The position numbers and the translations under genes are program-made. Shown piece by piece: positions 17,641 to 28,637 of a stretch of DNA of 64,000 bases; the first letter of the stretch is position 1, and every line of letters begins with the position of its first letter. Origin of the DNA: Anthopleura xanthogrammica (taxonomy: Eukaryota; Cnidaria; Anthozoa; Actiniaria; Actiniidae); NCBI GenBank assembly GCA_964019055.1, contig OZ025221.1, positions 8,152,468 through 8,216,467 of the forward strand, in the 5' to 3' direction. The notes under the pieces are model-generated. The model worked only from the letters and a program-made list of their open reading frames with translations, made no database searches and was not told the DNA's origin.

Positions 17641-19661
17641 GATGTATAATGACGAAGGAAGTTGAACACAAAGAGTAAATATCTACCTTAATTCTTGCCC
17701 GAAACATGATTCGACAGGAATCGAACAGAACTTCGTATAAGTTGTCAATCATATTGTATATTAATAGATTTATCTATATGTCTGTAATTACCGATGTAGT
17801 GGGAGATAAATATAAGGAAAAAAATTGTTCTAACATGTTTGAGATATTGGCATTATTTAGTTAGAGTGTTTTCGTTATTTGAGAGACGCTGGACTATGCA
17901 GATTAGAACATGGTCTAGTATCACTGAAATTTCAAATTTAAAACCTTGTATTTCAATAAGTTCTGGTCATACTGGTCTTCATAGTAGACTTTGATAGGTA
18001 TTTTCTTTGACTCGAGGGTTTTTCTCCAGGTTCTCCGGTTTTCCTCCCTCCAGAAATCTAAGAAGCTAAATTCCAATTCAATCTGTGAATTGCCACGGGT
18101 AACCGTATGATACCTGATGTTGAAATTTCTCATTATCCATATGTCATCTTCACTGAGTAAATATTGCGAATTAAGCAAAACAATTTGTTCCAGTTTGTCA
18201 CAAAGATATCAGCTTTACCCCAACATTTCCCCTGTTTATTCAAAGGGCGATATATTGCTCAAGTATTGATTGATGCAATTTCTGCCAGGATTGTGCTGAT
18301 ATGGGCGATGAAAAGTTCACTCGAATATCTAACAAGAATAATGAAACAGCAGGTTGCGGTATTGTCATTTAAAAGAGCGGGCAACTTCAAAAGTTTTAGT
18401 TGAATATTTTGAACAAAATCGTTGAAAAACTATTGATTGGTTAAATGAAATTATATTTCAATTTGTGAAAAAACTTCATGGATCGAAAATTCAATTAATT
18501 AACGTTTGGAAAACAGTTGTCTTTGTCACTTTGTTGCAGGCACTATTTTATATATTTTTTCTTCCGTTCCTTTTTTACTTTGTCTTAATGTCCTATTCTT
18601 TCCTTTTCTTTCCTTTTCTTTCCTTTTCTTTATTTCTTTCTTTCTCTTCGATCTCCTTCTTTCTTTCTTCATCTTTTCATTCATAATCTAATCTCATTTT
18701 TTCTTTCTTAGCTAAAAAATAGATTGCGATCATGAAAACTGTACGAAAAAAGCGGGGCTTTTTGGTAACGAAGGAAATGAAACCGTGAGCTTGCACGCCG
18801 TTTTACGCGATGTTCGATATCATATCTGGTCTACTTCAAAATTAAGGCATAGTAAAGGGGTACATTTTCAGGCAAAGGTATATGAAAGGGGTACTTTTTT
18901 GCTGAAATTTGGTGTATAAAAGGGTAAGGGGTCGAAAGTCCGGGCGGAGCATCCCCGTACAAAATGTTTAGGAGTACCCCCTCCCCCCGGTAATAAACAT
19001 GAAAGTTCAACCAAACTGACAAAAATATTCAATGACAGTATATTTATTTGACTATATTTCATGTTACATTTATTATCATCTTCTTCTTAACCTAGATTTC
19101 CTGATGTCTCCTGAAGTGAACCTGCAATGATCATGAATATAGATGAATGTGTTACTTAATTATGTACAACAAATGAGATCAAGTTGAAAGAGGTTTGTTG
19201 CAGTAATAGTAGATATTTTTTATGTTCCGTATGTGTTTCCCCATTTCAGACCACGTGTCATTCCCTTGATTACCATTTCTTTGTTTACCGTTTGCGCATG
19301 AGAAGACACATGAATATGGATACAACTTAAACAAGGAATCTTATATTCTTAAGAAAATTATACGTGGTCTTTAATGGGAAAACATTGAACCCAATGCAAG
19401 CTAAAGAGGTCTATTATGTTCAGTTTGTTGTATAATTTTTTCTAATATAGAGCTCATGTGATGAGGAAGAGCATATACCAGGCTATGAACAGATATCTTG
19501 GTGTGACAAGAACCTATCACGTCTGCAAGGGATGATGGGACATGCCAAGACCAGTTAAGTGCGCAATGATTTATGGGAACTATTTTGAGTCTACCATTCG
19601 TGCTTGGGTTGATAGGAAAAGGTTAAACCATATAGGTACTTAGCATTGGAATGTATTTGGG

Positions 19662-19860
19662 GTAGAAGTAACTAATGCACTCGCCTCTCACCTCAGTGGG
19701 ACCCCTGGTTCGATTCCTGGACTCCGAGCATCATATGTGTTTTAAAAGAGCTTTTTCGATCACTCCCTTGATATCAGGCTTCTTGTGGGAATTAGCCATG
19801 CCCTGACTTAGATCAGCCCAGAGATTGTTTTAGGGTATCGATAAAATTTGATGGTTTGAA
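19662..19860 (+). mobile_element. tRNA-derived SINE, copy downstream of K3
   Basis: The tRNA-like region carries TGCACTCGCCTCTC and B box GGTTCGATTCC (19707-19717). The body has GATCACTCCCTTGAT and TAGATCAGCCCAGAGATT. The same body occurs at 34845-35035 downstream of K7, so the element was present in a shared duplicated flank. Confidence 0.6.
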
Positions 19861-19894
19861 GACTCAGAAGTGATTGGACAAGAATAGGTTTATT

Positions 19895-20036
19895 TGAATG
19901 TTCTTGTTGTTGTTGTTGTTGTTGTTGTTTTTTTTTTTTTTTTTTTTAATTCTCGGAGGGCCATGTGTATATTATCTCAACTAAGATATTTTTTATTCTC
20001 GGAGGGCCATGTGTATATTATCTCAACTAAGATATT
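19895..20036. repeat. (GTT)n/T-run and 46-bp tandem duplication
   Basis: A GTT triplet run with a poly-T of about 20 (about 19900-19947) is followed by two head-to-tail copies of a unit beginning ATTCTCGGAGGGCCATGTGT and ending CAACTAAGATATT. Confidence 0.85.
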
Positions 20037-20231
20037 AAGTGATACCCTCAATAAAAGTGTAATAAAGAGCGTGTTCACAATCATAGTGCATGCATACAAG
20101 GTTCTCGGGCACAGTACCCGCCCGTAAATTTCACTACAAAAAAATTAGTAACATTAGCTGCATGTGTTCACATTAGTGACACCGTGCCCAGGATCCAAGT
20201 GTGAACAGGCTCTAAACTAAATCTTTTGTGC

Positions 20232-20237
20232 TTTATT
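20232..20237 (-). terminator. Polyadenylation signal AATAAA of K3
   Basis: TTTATT on the plus strand, about 60 bases past the stop. The same position relative to the stop is conserved in K4, K5 and K6. Confidence 0.65.
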
Positions 20238-20294
20238 AGTACTGTAGATACAGACACATGATATGGATAAACCACATGATATCTATGTATTACC

Positions 20295-21337
20295 TCAGGT
20301 AGTACAGGCGTTCGTGCATTGATCTTTCGTTTGAAAATTATTCCCGTTTCCACCGCAACCGCCATAGTAAAACCTTTCGCACTTTTCTGACTTGGAGTTG
20401 AAGTAGAATCTAGGTATGACGGCCTGGCAATGACCCACAACCTTTGGTAACAGGCAGTCATCGTTTGCTGCAGCGCCAGAGATCTTTGATAGGAACAGAC
20501 CTATAGGATGAGGATAACGAGAGTAATTACGACTTTGGAGCGAATCTGATATCAAACGACGAACTTTCTCATAAGCCGTGCCTCATGGTATGCACTGTCC
20601 GCCATTATATTTATTTATTTGTACTTAGGTACGTCTCATGAGAAGATCGACGACGTTTTAACTGGGCCTTATCTTGCTATTAAAATAATCTTGTTTGAAA
20701 AGCAGGAAAACTGAATAATTACCACAATAATATAAGTTATTCTTGCTAAAAAAAAAACGCGGAGGAAAAATAGTAAGTTTTGGCAACGTTACAATATCAG
20801 ATCTCAGGGCCTGCGTAGGAAGGCGTGGGGAAGGGGGGGGGGGGGGGGGGGGCTTGAACCCCCCAGTTTTTCCCAGAAAAGTAAAGCAAGTATGGAATTA
20901 AATTTTCATTTTTCGTGGTCACGTGTTGCTTTGTGCCCCCCAGTTTTTCAAGGCTTGCTGCGGCCCTGGATCTTATCCAACATATCGTTTTTATCATTCA
21001 AATCATGTTGTTTTATAAATCAGTGTTAATTTGGCGACTTTTCTTTTCTACGCCTTTCAGATCTAAACCTGTACTTTCTAGCTGCAACATACTACGAGAA
21101 TTTAGATGCAAAATTTGAGTAATAATTTAGTTGCTGAAAATTTGAGTTCCAAAAAAGTCCGGTTTGAACCTACTCGAACTACAAGACTTGACAATGTGAA
21201 GGCAAAAACATGTCGAATTTTGGAGGAATTATTATAAAAGTTAAACTAGAGTTTTGCTGTTATCAAAAAGAAAAAATATCGTACTCACACGCTGTTATTA
21301 CCACTGTAGCAAAGAGTAGTTTCTTCTGGAGAGACAT
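20295..21337 (-). CDS. Kunitz-type inhibitor K3 with Gln at P1
   Basis: Two exons: 21337-21289 (signal, 49 bases) and 20500-20295 (Kunitz domain and TGA, 206 bases). The junction is phase 1; about 84 residues. Donor CGT|GTGAGT, acceptor CATCCTATAG. After an acidic spacer ending ANDD come six cysteines at standard spacing. The reactive loop is [13 protein letters not shown], with Gln at the P1 position where K1, K4, K5, K6 and K7 have Arg. Gln is uncommon at P1 of Kunitz inhibitors, so trypsin inhibition would be expected to be weak. The gene has the best TATA box of the cluster. Confidence 0.87.
20795..20985. repeat. Dispersed repeat in K3 intron (also in K5 intron)
   Basis: The segment runs from TCAGATCTCAGGGCCTGCGT through a poly-G run to TTGCTGCGGCCCTGGATC. 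It recurs at 28030-28205 in the K5 intron with about 95% identity by eye, differing mainly in the length of the G run. Confidence 0.65.
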
Positions 21338-21373
21338 GTTACAAATGATGAAGGCAGTTGAACACAAAGAGTG

Positions 21374-21381
21374 ATTATATA
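21374..21381 (-). promoter_or_regulatory. TATA box of K3
   Basis: The minus strand reads GGTATATAATCACTC, ending 37 bases before the ATG. An identical element precedes K5. If transcription starts about 30 bases downstream, the 5' UTR is only about 10 bases. Confidence 0.6.
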
Positions 21382-21499
21382 CCTTCCCTTCAACATTATT
21401 CGGCGGGAAACGAACAGAACTACGTTGTGTCAATCATATTGGATATTAATGTCTTATATCTATATGTCTGTAATTCACCGATATAATGGGTGATATGAA

Positions 21500-21780
21500 A
21501 TATAACACGGGCGCCGGTAAGGGATCGAACAGAACTACGTTGTGTCAATCATATTGGATATTAATGTCTTATATCTATATGTCTGTAATTTACCGATATA
21601 ATTTTCTTGATCTGTGATCAACAAGTCGTGAATCGGGAATTTTCTTGAATTTGAACGTTTGATATTTTCCGTGAGCCGTGATATTCCTTTTTTAGTTTTC
21701 GTGATCCGTAACGAGACCTCCCCCCCCCCCCCCCCCCCCTCCGTTACCGCCCCTGATATAAGGAACAGTAGTTGTTATAA
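21500..21780. repeat. Local duplications and poly-C run upstream of K3
   Basis: A segment with GAACAGAACTACGTTGTGTC and the following ATTGGATATTAATGTCTTAT occurs at about 21410 and again at about 21528. A CGTGAGCC/GTGATCCG-rich stretch and about 20 Cs near 21720 follow. The K5 upstream region (28670-28890) has the single-copy version. Confidence 0.65.
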
Positions 21781-21859
21781 CAAGATATGAATTATTCAAT
21801 TATACCGTCGTGTTCCGCGTTATCTGAGAGACATCACACTGCACTATAATGTAATCTCT

Positions 21860-23460
21860 ATCAGTAGATTTGGACTTCCTAGAAAATCCTTAAATTTTTT
21901 TTCTTTAGTTTTCTTCTCTTTGTTTCCACGTGATGTTGCGATTTCTCAACATAATCCATGTATCATTTTCACTTTGCAACAATTAAGAATTTAAGAAAAA
22001 AGATTGGATCAGTTTGTCACAAAGATATCAGTTTTTACCATGATATTTCCCGTTTATTCAGAAGGTGATATATTGCTCAAGTATTGATCCCGGGATATTG
22101 ATGCAATTTCCGCCAAGGTTAACGTTGTGCTGTTAATTGTCTGCGATGAAGTGTTTTCTCGAAAATCTAACAAGAATTATCAGACAGCGGGTTGCTGTAT
22201 TGTCATTTAAAAGAGTGGGCAACTTAAGAAGTGTTAAAAAAAAATAAACGACGTTTCTACCTTTCGAAAAGGTAACATTCTAGCTACACTGACAAGAACT
22301 TCCGTTTTATTTTGGATCATTCGTCAGCCAGGATTCGTACTGTACACATAATATCTACCATGGTTAATGTCAAACTCCCAGATACGAAAAACCGCTAAAC
22401 TACCTAAAAAAAACCCCTAGAGTTGTGGCCAAAACACCGTGGACAATGCGAAAACGTATTCCCCGGTCCTACTGCAGAAACCCAGCACTACCAGTTTTAA
22501 CATAATCGTTCGTAATCGATCTAATCTCGTTAAAACGCTCTGCGAGGGCTACACAGCTTTAATACAATAAGTATTCAATTTTACTCAAAAAACCTAGATG
22601 TAAATTAAATATGAATACTATACGAATCAAAAATTAAAAATTTAGCAACAACAAAGCTGACTAAATGTGAGCCTGACCGGCCTAGAGTGACAACCCTTCA
22701 CTCACACCCATTCTTATATAACCCTTACCCATGAGCCTTTGCTTATGCCCAGACTCCTTGAACCGTGCTGGCAGAATATCATTTTCTGACTACTCGCTCC
22801 TCCGTCCGTCAGCCGTCAGAAATCAGGATCTGGTCACGTGACACAAATCCCCCCCCCCCCCCAAAAAAAATTAGTTCTGCTGAAAAAATGATTGGCATAT
22901 TCAGAAAGAGCACCTTAAAGTTAGAATTGTTGTTGATTTTTAGCATTTCTTGATGTACTTTCTTTTCAAAACTCGAAACTTTACAAAGAATGTATGGCTC
23001 AGGCCCCGTCCACACTAGTGCGTTTTAGTTTGAAAACGCATACATTTTGATGCGTTTAGGCCTTCCGTCCACACTAAAACGCTGAGCGTATCATCAAAAA
23101 AGCATCGATTTGAAAACGCTCTTGAAAGTGGATCAAAATGAAAACGCATACATATCGTATTAGTGTGGACGGTTGAAAACGCATCGAAATAAAAACGCTC
23201 ACGTCATATGTCTATTTGAGCATGCGCATATTGTCAAACTTATGTTACGCCATCGTTTTGATCGTTTTTGAGCGTATAGTGTGGACGGTCAAAAACGGAG
23301 CAAAACGGAAGTGTTGACGCGAATCGATCGATGCGTTTTCAGATCAAACGAAAACGGATCCAAATGAAAACGCACTAGTGTGGACGGGGCCTCAGCATAT
23401 CACAACTGTGACACGTCACTTTCACGTGCGCAAGATGACTACTCAGCCAATCAGAGTTAA
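21860..23460. repeat. Segmental duplication block, copy 1 (copies at 24773-25950 and 29010-30220)
   Basis: The upstream/intergenic block contains GATGTTGCGATTTCTCAACA, ACATTCTAGCTACACTGACA, a GCCTGACCGGCCTAGAGTGA block and CACCGGCACAGTCACTGTTT. It recurs twice with high identity; only copy 1 carries the MITE at 23002-23391. These blocks separate K3/K4, K4/K5 and K5/K6. Confidence 0.8.
23002..23391. mobile_element. 390-bp MITE with GGCCCCGTCCACACTAGTGC ends
   Basis: The left end GGCCCCGTCCACACTAGTGC and right end GCACTAGTGTGGACGGGGCC are perfect inverted repeats of at least 23 bp. Many AAAACGC/GCGTTTT motifs lie inside. The two paralogous segments (near 25860 and 30121) have an empty site: GGCTCAGC. 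The target duplication reads TCA (22999-23001 and 23392-23394), or up to CTCAG because the ends are ambiguous. No coding capacity. Confidence 0.85.
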
Positions 23461-23603
23461 GACAGAGCACCGGCACAGTCACTGTTTGAGACTAGATTTT
23501 TAAAAATATAAAATGAAATCTCCTCTCATTCAATTCTCGGAATTTCTTCGGGGGATTTGATGTAATCACGCCACCCTTGACTATACTTAAACATACAAGT
23601 TCA

Positions 23604-23872
23604 TTTATCGAAGTAACAATATTTGTCGAAGAAACAATATTTGTATTATGATCATCCGGGTGGATGTAGTCCTGAGAAGGACTGTTTGATGTGACTGACG
23701 TTTCGACAACCTGAGCGGAAGTCATCTTCAGAGTCAAGTGAAGGATAAAGTCAGATAGGTCATATTTATACTGCCGTTACACAATAGCACAATTACCTGG
23801 TGTTGCGTAATTGGCGGTGTAGGTCTAATCAGTGAGCGTCTAATTAGTGTCGATCTTATTAGTGCGCGTCAT
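23604..23872. mobile_element. 269-bp insertion with ~9-bp flanking duplication
   Basis: It is flanked by (A/G)CAAGTTCA on both sides (23595-23603 and 23873-23881). Empty versions of the site occur at about 26061, 30668 and 34150. It has no terminal inverted repeats. A filled paralogue is at 30337-30607. Both contain TGACGTTTCGACAACCTGAG and a following GTCATCTTCAGAGTCAAGTG block. Probably a non-autonomous transposable element. Confidence 0.6.
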
Positions 23873-24478
23873 GCAAGTTCAACCACACTAACAAAAATAT
23901 TCAATATTTATTTTATTTATTTAATGTTTCATCTTTTATCTTCTTCTTAATCTAGATTTTCTGATGTCTCCTGAGGTGGATCTGCAAGGAATATAGACGA
24001 ATGCGTTACTTGTGTACAACAAATGAGATCAACTTGAAAGAGGTTTGTTGCAGTAATAGTAAATATTTTATTGTTCGGTATATAATGTTTTCCCAATTCA
24101 GACCACGTGTCATTCCCTTGAGTGTTATTTGTTTGTTTAAGTCAAACGAGGAATCTTATTCTCAAGAAAGTGACACGTGAAATGTGAAAATATTATGCTC
24201 AATTCTAATTCGTATTATATTATGTTCGTTGTATTTTTCTAATATAGAGTTTGATGGGGAAGAGCATATACCAGGCTATGAACAGATATCTTCTTATGGT
24301 GCTCGGGCATTCTTAAAATGTTCGAATACAAGGTACTCGGGCACAGTATCCGTCCCTAAATTTTAGCGTTTGTACTTCTAAAAATTTAGTAACATTAGCT
24401 GCATATGCATGTGTTCACATTAGTGACACCGTGCCCAGGAACCAAGTATGAACAGGCTCTAAACTAAATCATGGGTGG

Positions 24479-24484
24479 TTTATT
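24479..24484 (-). terminator. Polyadenylation signal AATAAA of K4
   Basis: TTTATT on the plus strand at the conserved position after the Kunitz exon. Confidence 0.5.
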
Positions 24485-24536
24485 AGTAGATACAGACACA
24501 TGATATGGATAAACCACATGATATCTATGCATTACC

Positions 24537-24742
24537 TCAGGCAGCACAAGCTTTCTTGCATTCCTCTTCCGTTTTGAAATTATTCGCGTTGGCATCGCAA
24601 CCGCCGTAGGTAAAACCTTCGCAGCTTTCTGACTTGGAGTTGAAGTAGAATCTAGGTATGGAGGCTCGACAAAGACCCACCTTCATCGGTAAATGGTAGT
24701 CATCGTTTGCTGCAGCGCCAGAGATCTTTGATAGGAACAGAC
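24537..24742 (-). pseudogene. Kunitz exon K4: first cysteine lost, signal exon missing
   Basis: The exon is collinear with exon 2 of K3, K5 and K6 (206 bases, acceptor CATCCTAG|GT). The reactive loop is [13 protein letters not shown] (P1 Arg) and the stop is intact. The first domain cysteine is a TAC Tyr (DDYHLP in place of DDCLLP), so the C1-C6 disulphide, the one tying the N and C termini in this fold, cannot form. Homology to the K3/K5 intron stops at about 24772 and jumps into the upstream intergenic block. Compared with K5, about 1.3 kb with the intron, signal exon and TATA box are gone. An open frame runs on upstream, but has no signal peptide. Probably a dead copy. Confidence 0.8.
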
Positions 24743-24772
24743 CTAGGATGAGGATAACGAGATACTTTTTTT

Positions 24773-25950
24773 CTTTAGTTCTTCTCTTTGTTTCTACGTG
24801 ATGTTGCGATTTCTCAACATAATCCATGTATCATTTTTACTGCGCAACAATTGCGAATTTAAGAAAAAAGATTGGATCAGTTTGTCACAAAGATATCAGT
24901 TTTTACCATGATATTTCCCGTTTATTCAGAAGGTGATATATTGCTCAAGTATTGATCCCGGGATATTGATGCAATTTCCGCCAAGGTTAACGTTGTGCTG
25001 TTAATTGTCTGCGATGAAGTGTTTTCTCGAAAATCTAACAAGAATTATCAGACAGCGGGTTGCTGTATTGTCATTTAAAAGAGTGGGCAACTTAAGAAGT
25101 GTTAAAAAAAAATAAACGACGTTTCTACCTTTCGAAAAGATAACATTCTAGCTACACTGACAAGAACTTCCGTTTTATTTTGGATCATTGGCCAGCCAGG
25201 ATTCGTGCTGTACACATAATATCTACCATGGTTAATGTCAAACTCCCAGATACGAAAAACCGCTAAACTACCTAAAAAAAACCCCTAGAGCTTTGGCCAA
25301 AACACCGTGGACAATGCGAAAACGTATTCCCCGGTCCTACTGCAGAAACCCAGCACAACCAGTTTTAACATAATCGTTCGTAATCGATCTAATCTCGTTA
25401 AAACGCTCTGCGAGGGCTACACAGCTTTAATACAATAAGTATTCAATTTTACTCAAAAAACCTAGATGTAAATTAAATATAAATACTATACGAATCAAAA
25501 ATTAAAAAATTATCAACAACAAAGCTGACTGAATGTGTGCCTGACCGGCCTAGAGTGACAACCCTTCACTCACACCCATTCTTATATAACCCTTACCCAT
25601 GAGCCTTTGCTTATGCCCAGACTCCTTGAACCGTGCTGGCAGAATATCATTTTCTGACTACTCGCTCTTCCGTCCGTCAGCCGTCATAAATCAGGATCTG
25701 GTCACGTGACACAAATTCCCCCCAAAAAATTAGTTCTGCTGAAACAATCATTGGCATATTCAAAAAGAGCACCTTAAAGTTAGTACTGTTGCTGATTTTT
25801 AGCATTTCTTGATGTACTTTCTTTTCAAAACACGAAACTTTACAAAGAATGTATGGCTCAGCCAATCACAACTGTGACACGTCACTTTCACGTGCGCAAG
25901 ATGACTACTCGGCCAATCAGAGTTAAGACAGAGCACCGGCACAGTCACTG
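24773..25950. repeat. Segmental duplication block, copy 2
   Basis: The copy starts at the K4 deletion junction and lacks both the 390-bp MITE and the 269-bp insertion present in copy 1, so it shows the pre-insertion state of both sites. Confidence 0.8.
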
Positions 25951-26734
25951 TTTGAGACTAGATTTTTAAAAACATCAAATGAATTCTCCTCTCATTCAAT
26001 TCTCGGAATTTCTTCGGGGGATTTGATGTAATCACGCCACCCTTGGACTATACTTAAACATGCAATTTAAACCACACTAACAAAAATATTGAATATTTAT
26101 TGTATTTATTTAATGTTTCATCTTTTATCTTCTTCTTAATCTAGATTTTCTGATGTCTCCTGAGGTGGATCTGCAAGGAATATAGACGAATGCGTTACTT
26201 GTGTACAACAAATGAGATCAACTTGAAAGAGGTTCGTTGCAGTAATAGTAAATATTTTAATGTTCGGTATATAATGTTTCCCCATTTCAGACCACGTGTC
26301 ATTCCCTTGAGTGTTATTTCTTTGTTTAACTCAAACGAGGAATCTTATTCTCAAGAAAGTGACACGTTAAATGTGAAAATATTATGCCCAAGCTAAAGAG
26401 GTTTATTATATTCAGTTCGTTGTATTTTTCTAATATAGAGTTCGTTTGATGGGGAAGAGCATATACCAGGCTATGAACAGATATCTTCTTATAGTGCTCG
26501 GGTACTTTTAAAATGTTCGAATACAAGGTACTCGGGCACAGTATCCGTCCCTAAATTTTAGCGTTTGTACTTCTAAAAATTTAGTAACATTATAAGCTGC
26601 ATATGTATGTGTTCACATTAGTGACACCGTGCCCAGGAACCAAGTATGAACAGGCTCTAAACTTAATCATGGGTGGTTTATTAGTAGATACAGACACATG
26701 ATATGGATAAACCACATGATATCTATGCATTACC

Positions 26735-28592
26735 TCAGGCAGCACAAGCTTTCTTGCATTGATCTTCCGTTTTAAAATTATTCGCGTTGGCATCGCAACC
26801 GCCGTAGGTAAACTCTTCGCAGCTTTCTGAATTGGAGTTGAAGTAGAATCTAGGTATGGAGGCCATCGCCAGAAATTCCGAACGGACATGCGCAGTTAAA
26901 GTCATGATACTTATAAAATTCAGGGCTCAAATATGGTGGGAAAAGTATTGAGAAATTTCGATAAAGTAAAATATTTTAATTTTAACTGGATAAATAAGCC
27001 AGCCCGAACCTCAAATACAATAAAGTGTATTCGAACTTTCATTTGATCTCAATTTAATTCCGTTGGTGATAGTTTTCAGCTCGGTAATTACATTTTAATG
27101 CCAAGGACTATAATAGTCAGACATTACAGTGGATTATCATAAGAATACCTGAACCTGGTCTCACATCTTCGGCTCTCAGCTCAAAATAGTCAAACACTTT
27201 TTCCTTCCCGAACTTCCAATCGATTGAGGAAGTATGTCTTGAGCATTTCACGAAATTTCAGAAGAAAGAATTAAATTTTCGTCTCGGTTTTACGAGGTGA
27301 AGTTTAGCATTAACAGGGCTTCCATTTCTGCCTCCATCTTGAGATGTAACTTGACTTTGGAGTACAAGATGAAGCGCATTTTCACACTGAACTCTTCTAA
27401 AAGTTGTTTATTCCATTTATTCAATCTTGTTTAAAATCTTGGGTAAAATATCAACTGTGGAAGTGCTATTTAATGCCAAATAAAACCCTTTTTCTTGTCG
27501 AGACGCCATTATTATCGCAACGTTCCGGAAAGGTAAACATTCAATTGTCACATTCACAATAGCCCAATCACAATCGAATCTACACAATTGCTTGATTGAC
27601 AGGGTAAAAATGATGAATAATAAGCTCCGCCCAAAATGGTTCGGGATTTCTGGCGATGTCGACAATGACCCACCTTCATCGGTAACAGGCAGTCATCGTT
27701 TGCTGCAGCGCCAGAGATCTTTGATAGGAACAGACCTAGGATGAGGATAACGAAAGTAATTACGACTTTGGAGAAATCTGATTCAAACGACGAACTTTCT
27801 CATAAGCCGTGCCTCATGGTATGCACTGTCCGCCATTATATTTATTTATCTTTATTTGTACTTAGGTACGTCTCATGAGAAGATCGACGACGTTTTAACT
27901 GGGCCTTATCTTGCTATTAAGATAATCTTGTTTGAAAAGCGGGAAAACTGAATAATTACCACAATAATATAAGTTATTCTTGCTAAAAAAAACACGGAGG
28001 AAAAATAGTAAGTTTTGCAACGTTAGAATGTCAGATCTCAGGGCCTGCGTAGGAAGGCGTGGGGAAGGGGGGGGGGGGGGCTTGATTCCCCCAGTTTTTC
28101 CCAGAAAAGTAAAGCAAGTATGGAATTGAATTTTCATTTTTCGTGGCCACGTGTTGCTTTGTGCCCCCCAGTTTTTCAAGGCTTGCTGCGGCCCTGGATC
28201 TTATCCAACATATCGTTTTTATCATTCAAATCATGTTGTTTTATAAATCAGTGTTAATTTGGCGACTTTTCTTTTCTACGCCTTTCAGATCTAAACCTGT
28301 ACTTTCTAGCTGCAACATACTAGGAGAACTTAGATGCAAAATTTGAGTTATAATTTAGTTGCTGAAGATTTGAGTTCCAAAAAAGTCCGGTTTGAACCTA
28401 CTCGAACTACAAGACTTGACAATGTGAAGGCAACAAACATGTCGAATTTGAAAATGTTTTAAAGCAAGAAACTTTTTGAGGAAATATCATAAAAGTTAAA
28501 CATGAACTTTGCTGTTATCAAAAAGAAAAAATATCGTACCCACATGCTGTTATTACCACTGTAGCAAAGAGCAGTTTCTTCTGGAGAGGCAT
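26735..28592 (-). pseudogene. Kunitz gene K5 split by a 795-bp inverted-repeat element
   Basis: The signal exon is 28592-28544 (MSL-type start as MPL; donor GTGGGT instead of GTGAGT). The Kunitz exon occupies 27735-26735 but is interrupted by 26864-27658. The upstream half codes to GHCR; the downstream half resumes at ASIPRFYFN and continues to an intact stop. The split falls exactly between the P1 Arg codon and the P1' Ala codon. The insert has no GT-AG at its ends, so it should not splice out cleanly. Apart from the insertion, the six cysteine codons and the AATAAA (26677-26682) are preserved, so inactivation looks recent. Confidence 0.85.
26864..27658. mobile_element. 795-bp DNA transposon-like insert with 20-bp TIRs
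   Basis: The left end reads CATCGCCAGAAATTCCGAAC. The right end, reverse-complemented, reads CATCGCCAGAAATCCCGAAC, one mismatch in 20. The K4, K6 and K3 exons give the empty site (GGAGGC|TCGACA type). No target-site duplication is evident at the junctions. No transposase frame is recognised, so it is probably non-autonomous. Confidence 0.85.
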
Positions 28593-28629
28593 GATGTATA
28601 ATGATGAATACAGTTGAACACAAAGAGTG

Positions 28630-28637
28630 ATTATATA
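28630..28637 (-). promoter_or_regulatory. TATA box of K5
   Basis: The minus strand reads GGTATATAATCACTC, identical to K3 and at the same distance from the ATG. The promoter is preserved although the gene is broken, so a transcript is still possible. Confidence 0.55.

Larger units (their letters stand above)
17641..20230. other. Intergenic region between K2 and K3
   Basis: It begins with the K2 upstream region, which is closely similar to that of K6 (17680-17890 against 32670-32880). A SINE-tail fragment at about 17980-18100 and a TTTCC-rich low-complexity stretch at 18560-18700 follow. Next is a dispersed repeat at 18850-18985 (AAGGGGTAC motifs, TATAAAAGGGTAAGGGGTCG). From about 19010 the 3' flank typical of the Kunitz units starts, then the SINE at 19662-19860. 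No gene supported. Confidence 0.5.

Noticed and set aside
26864..27658. The K5 insert as a newly gained intron
   Set aside because: The boundaries are the inverted repeat ends and do not offer GT-AG at the exon junctions.
27417..27665. 82-residue frame inside the K5 insertion as a transposase fragment
   Set aside because: No DDE/D-type motif or similarity can be seen, and it overlaps the terminal inverted repeat. The element is treated as non-autonomous.
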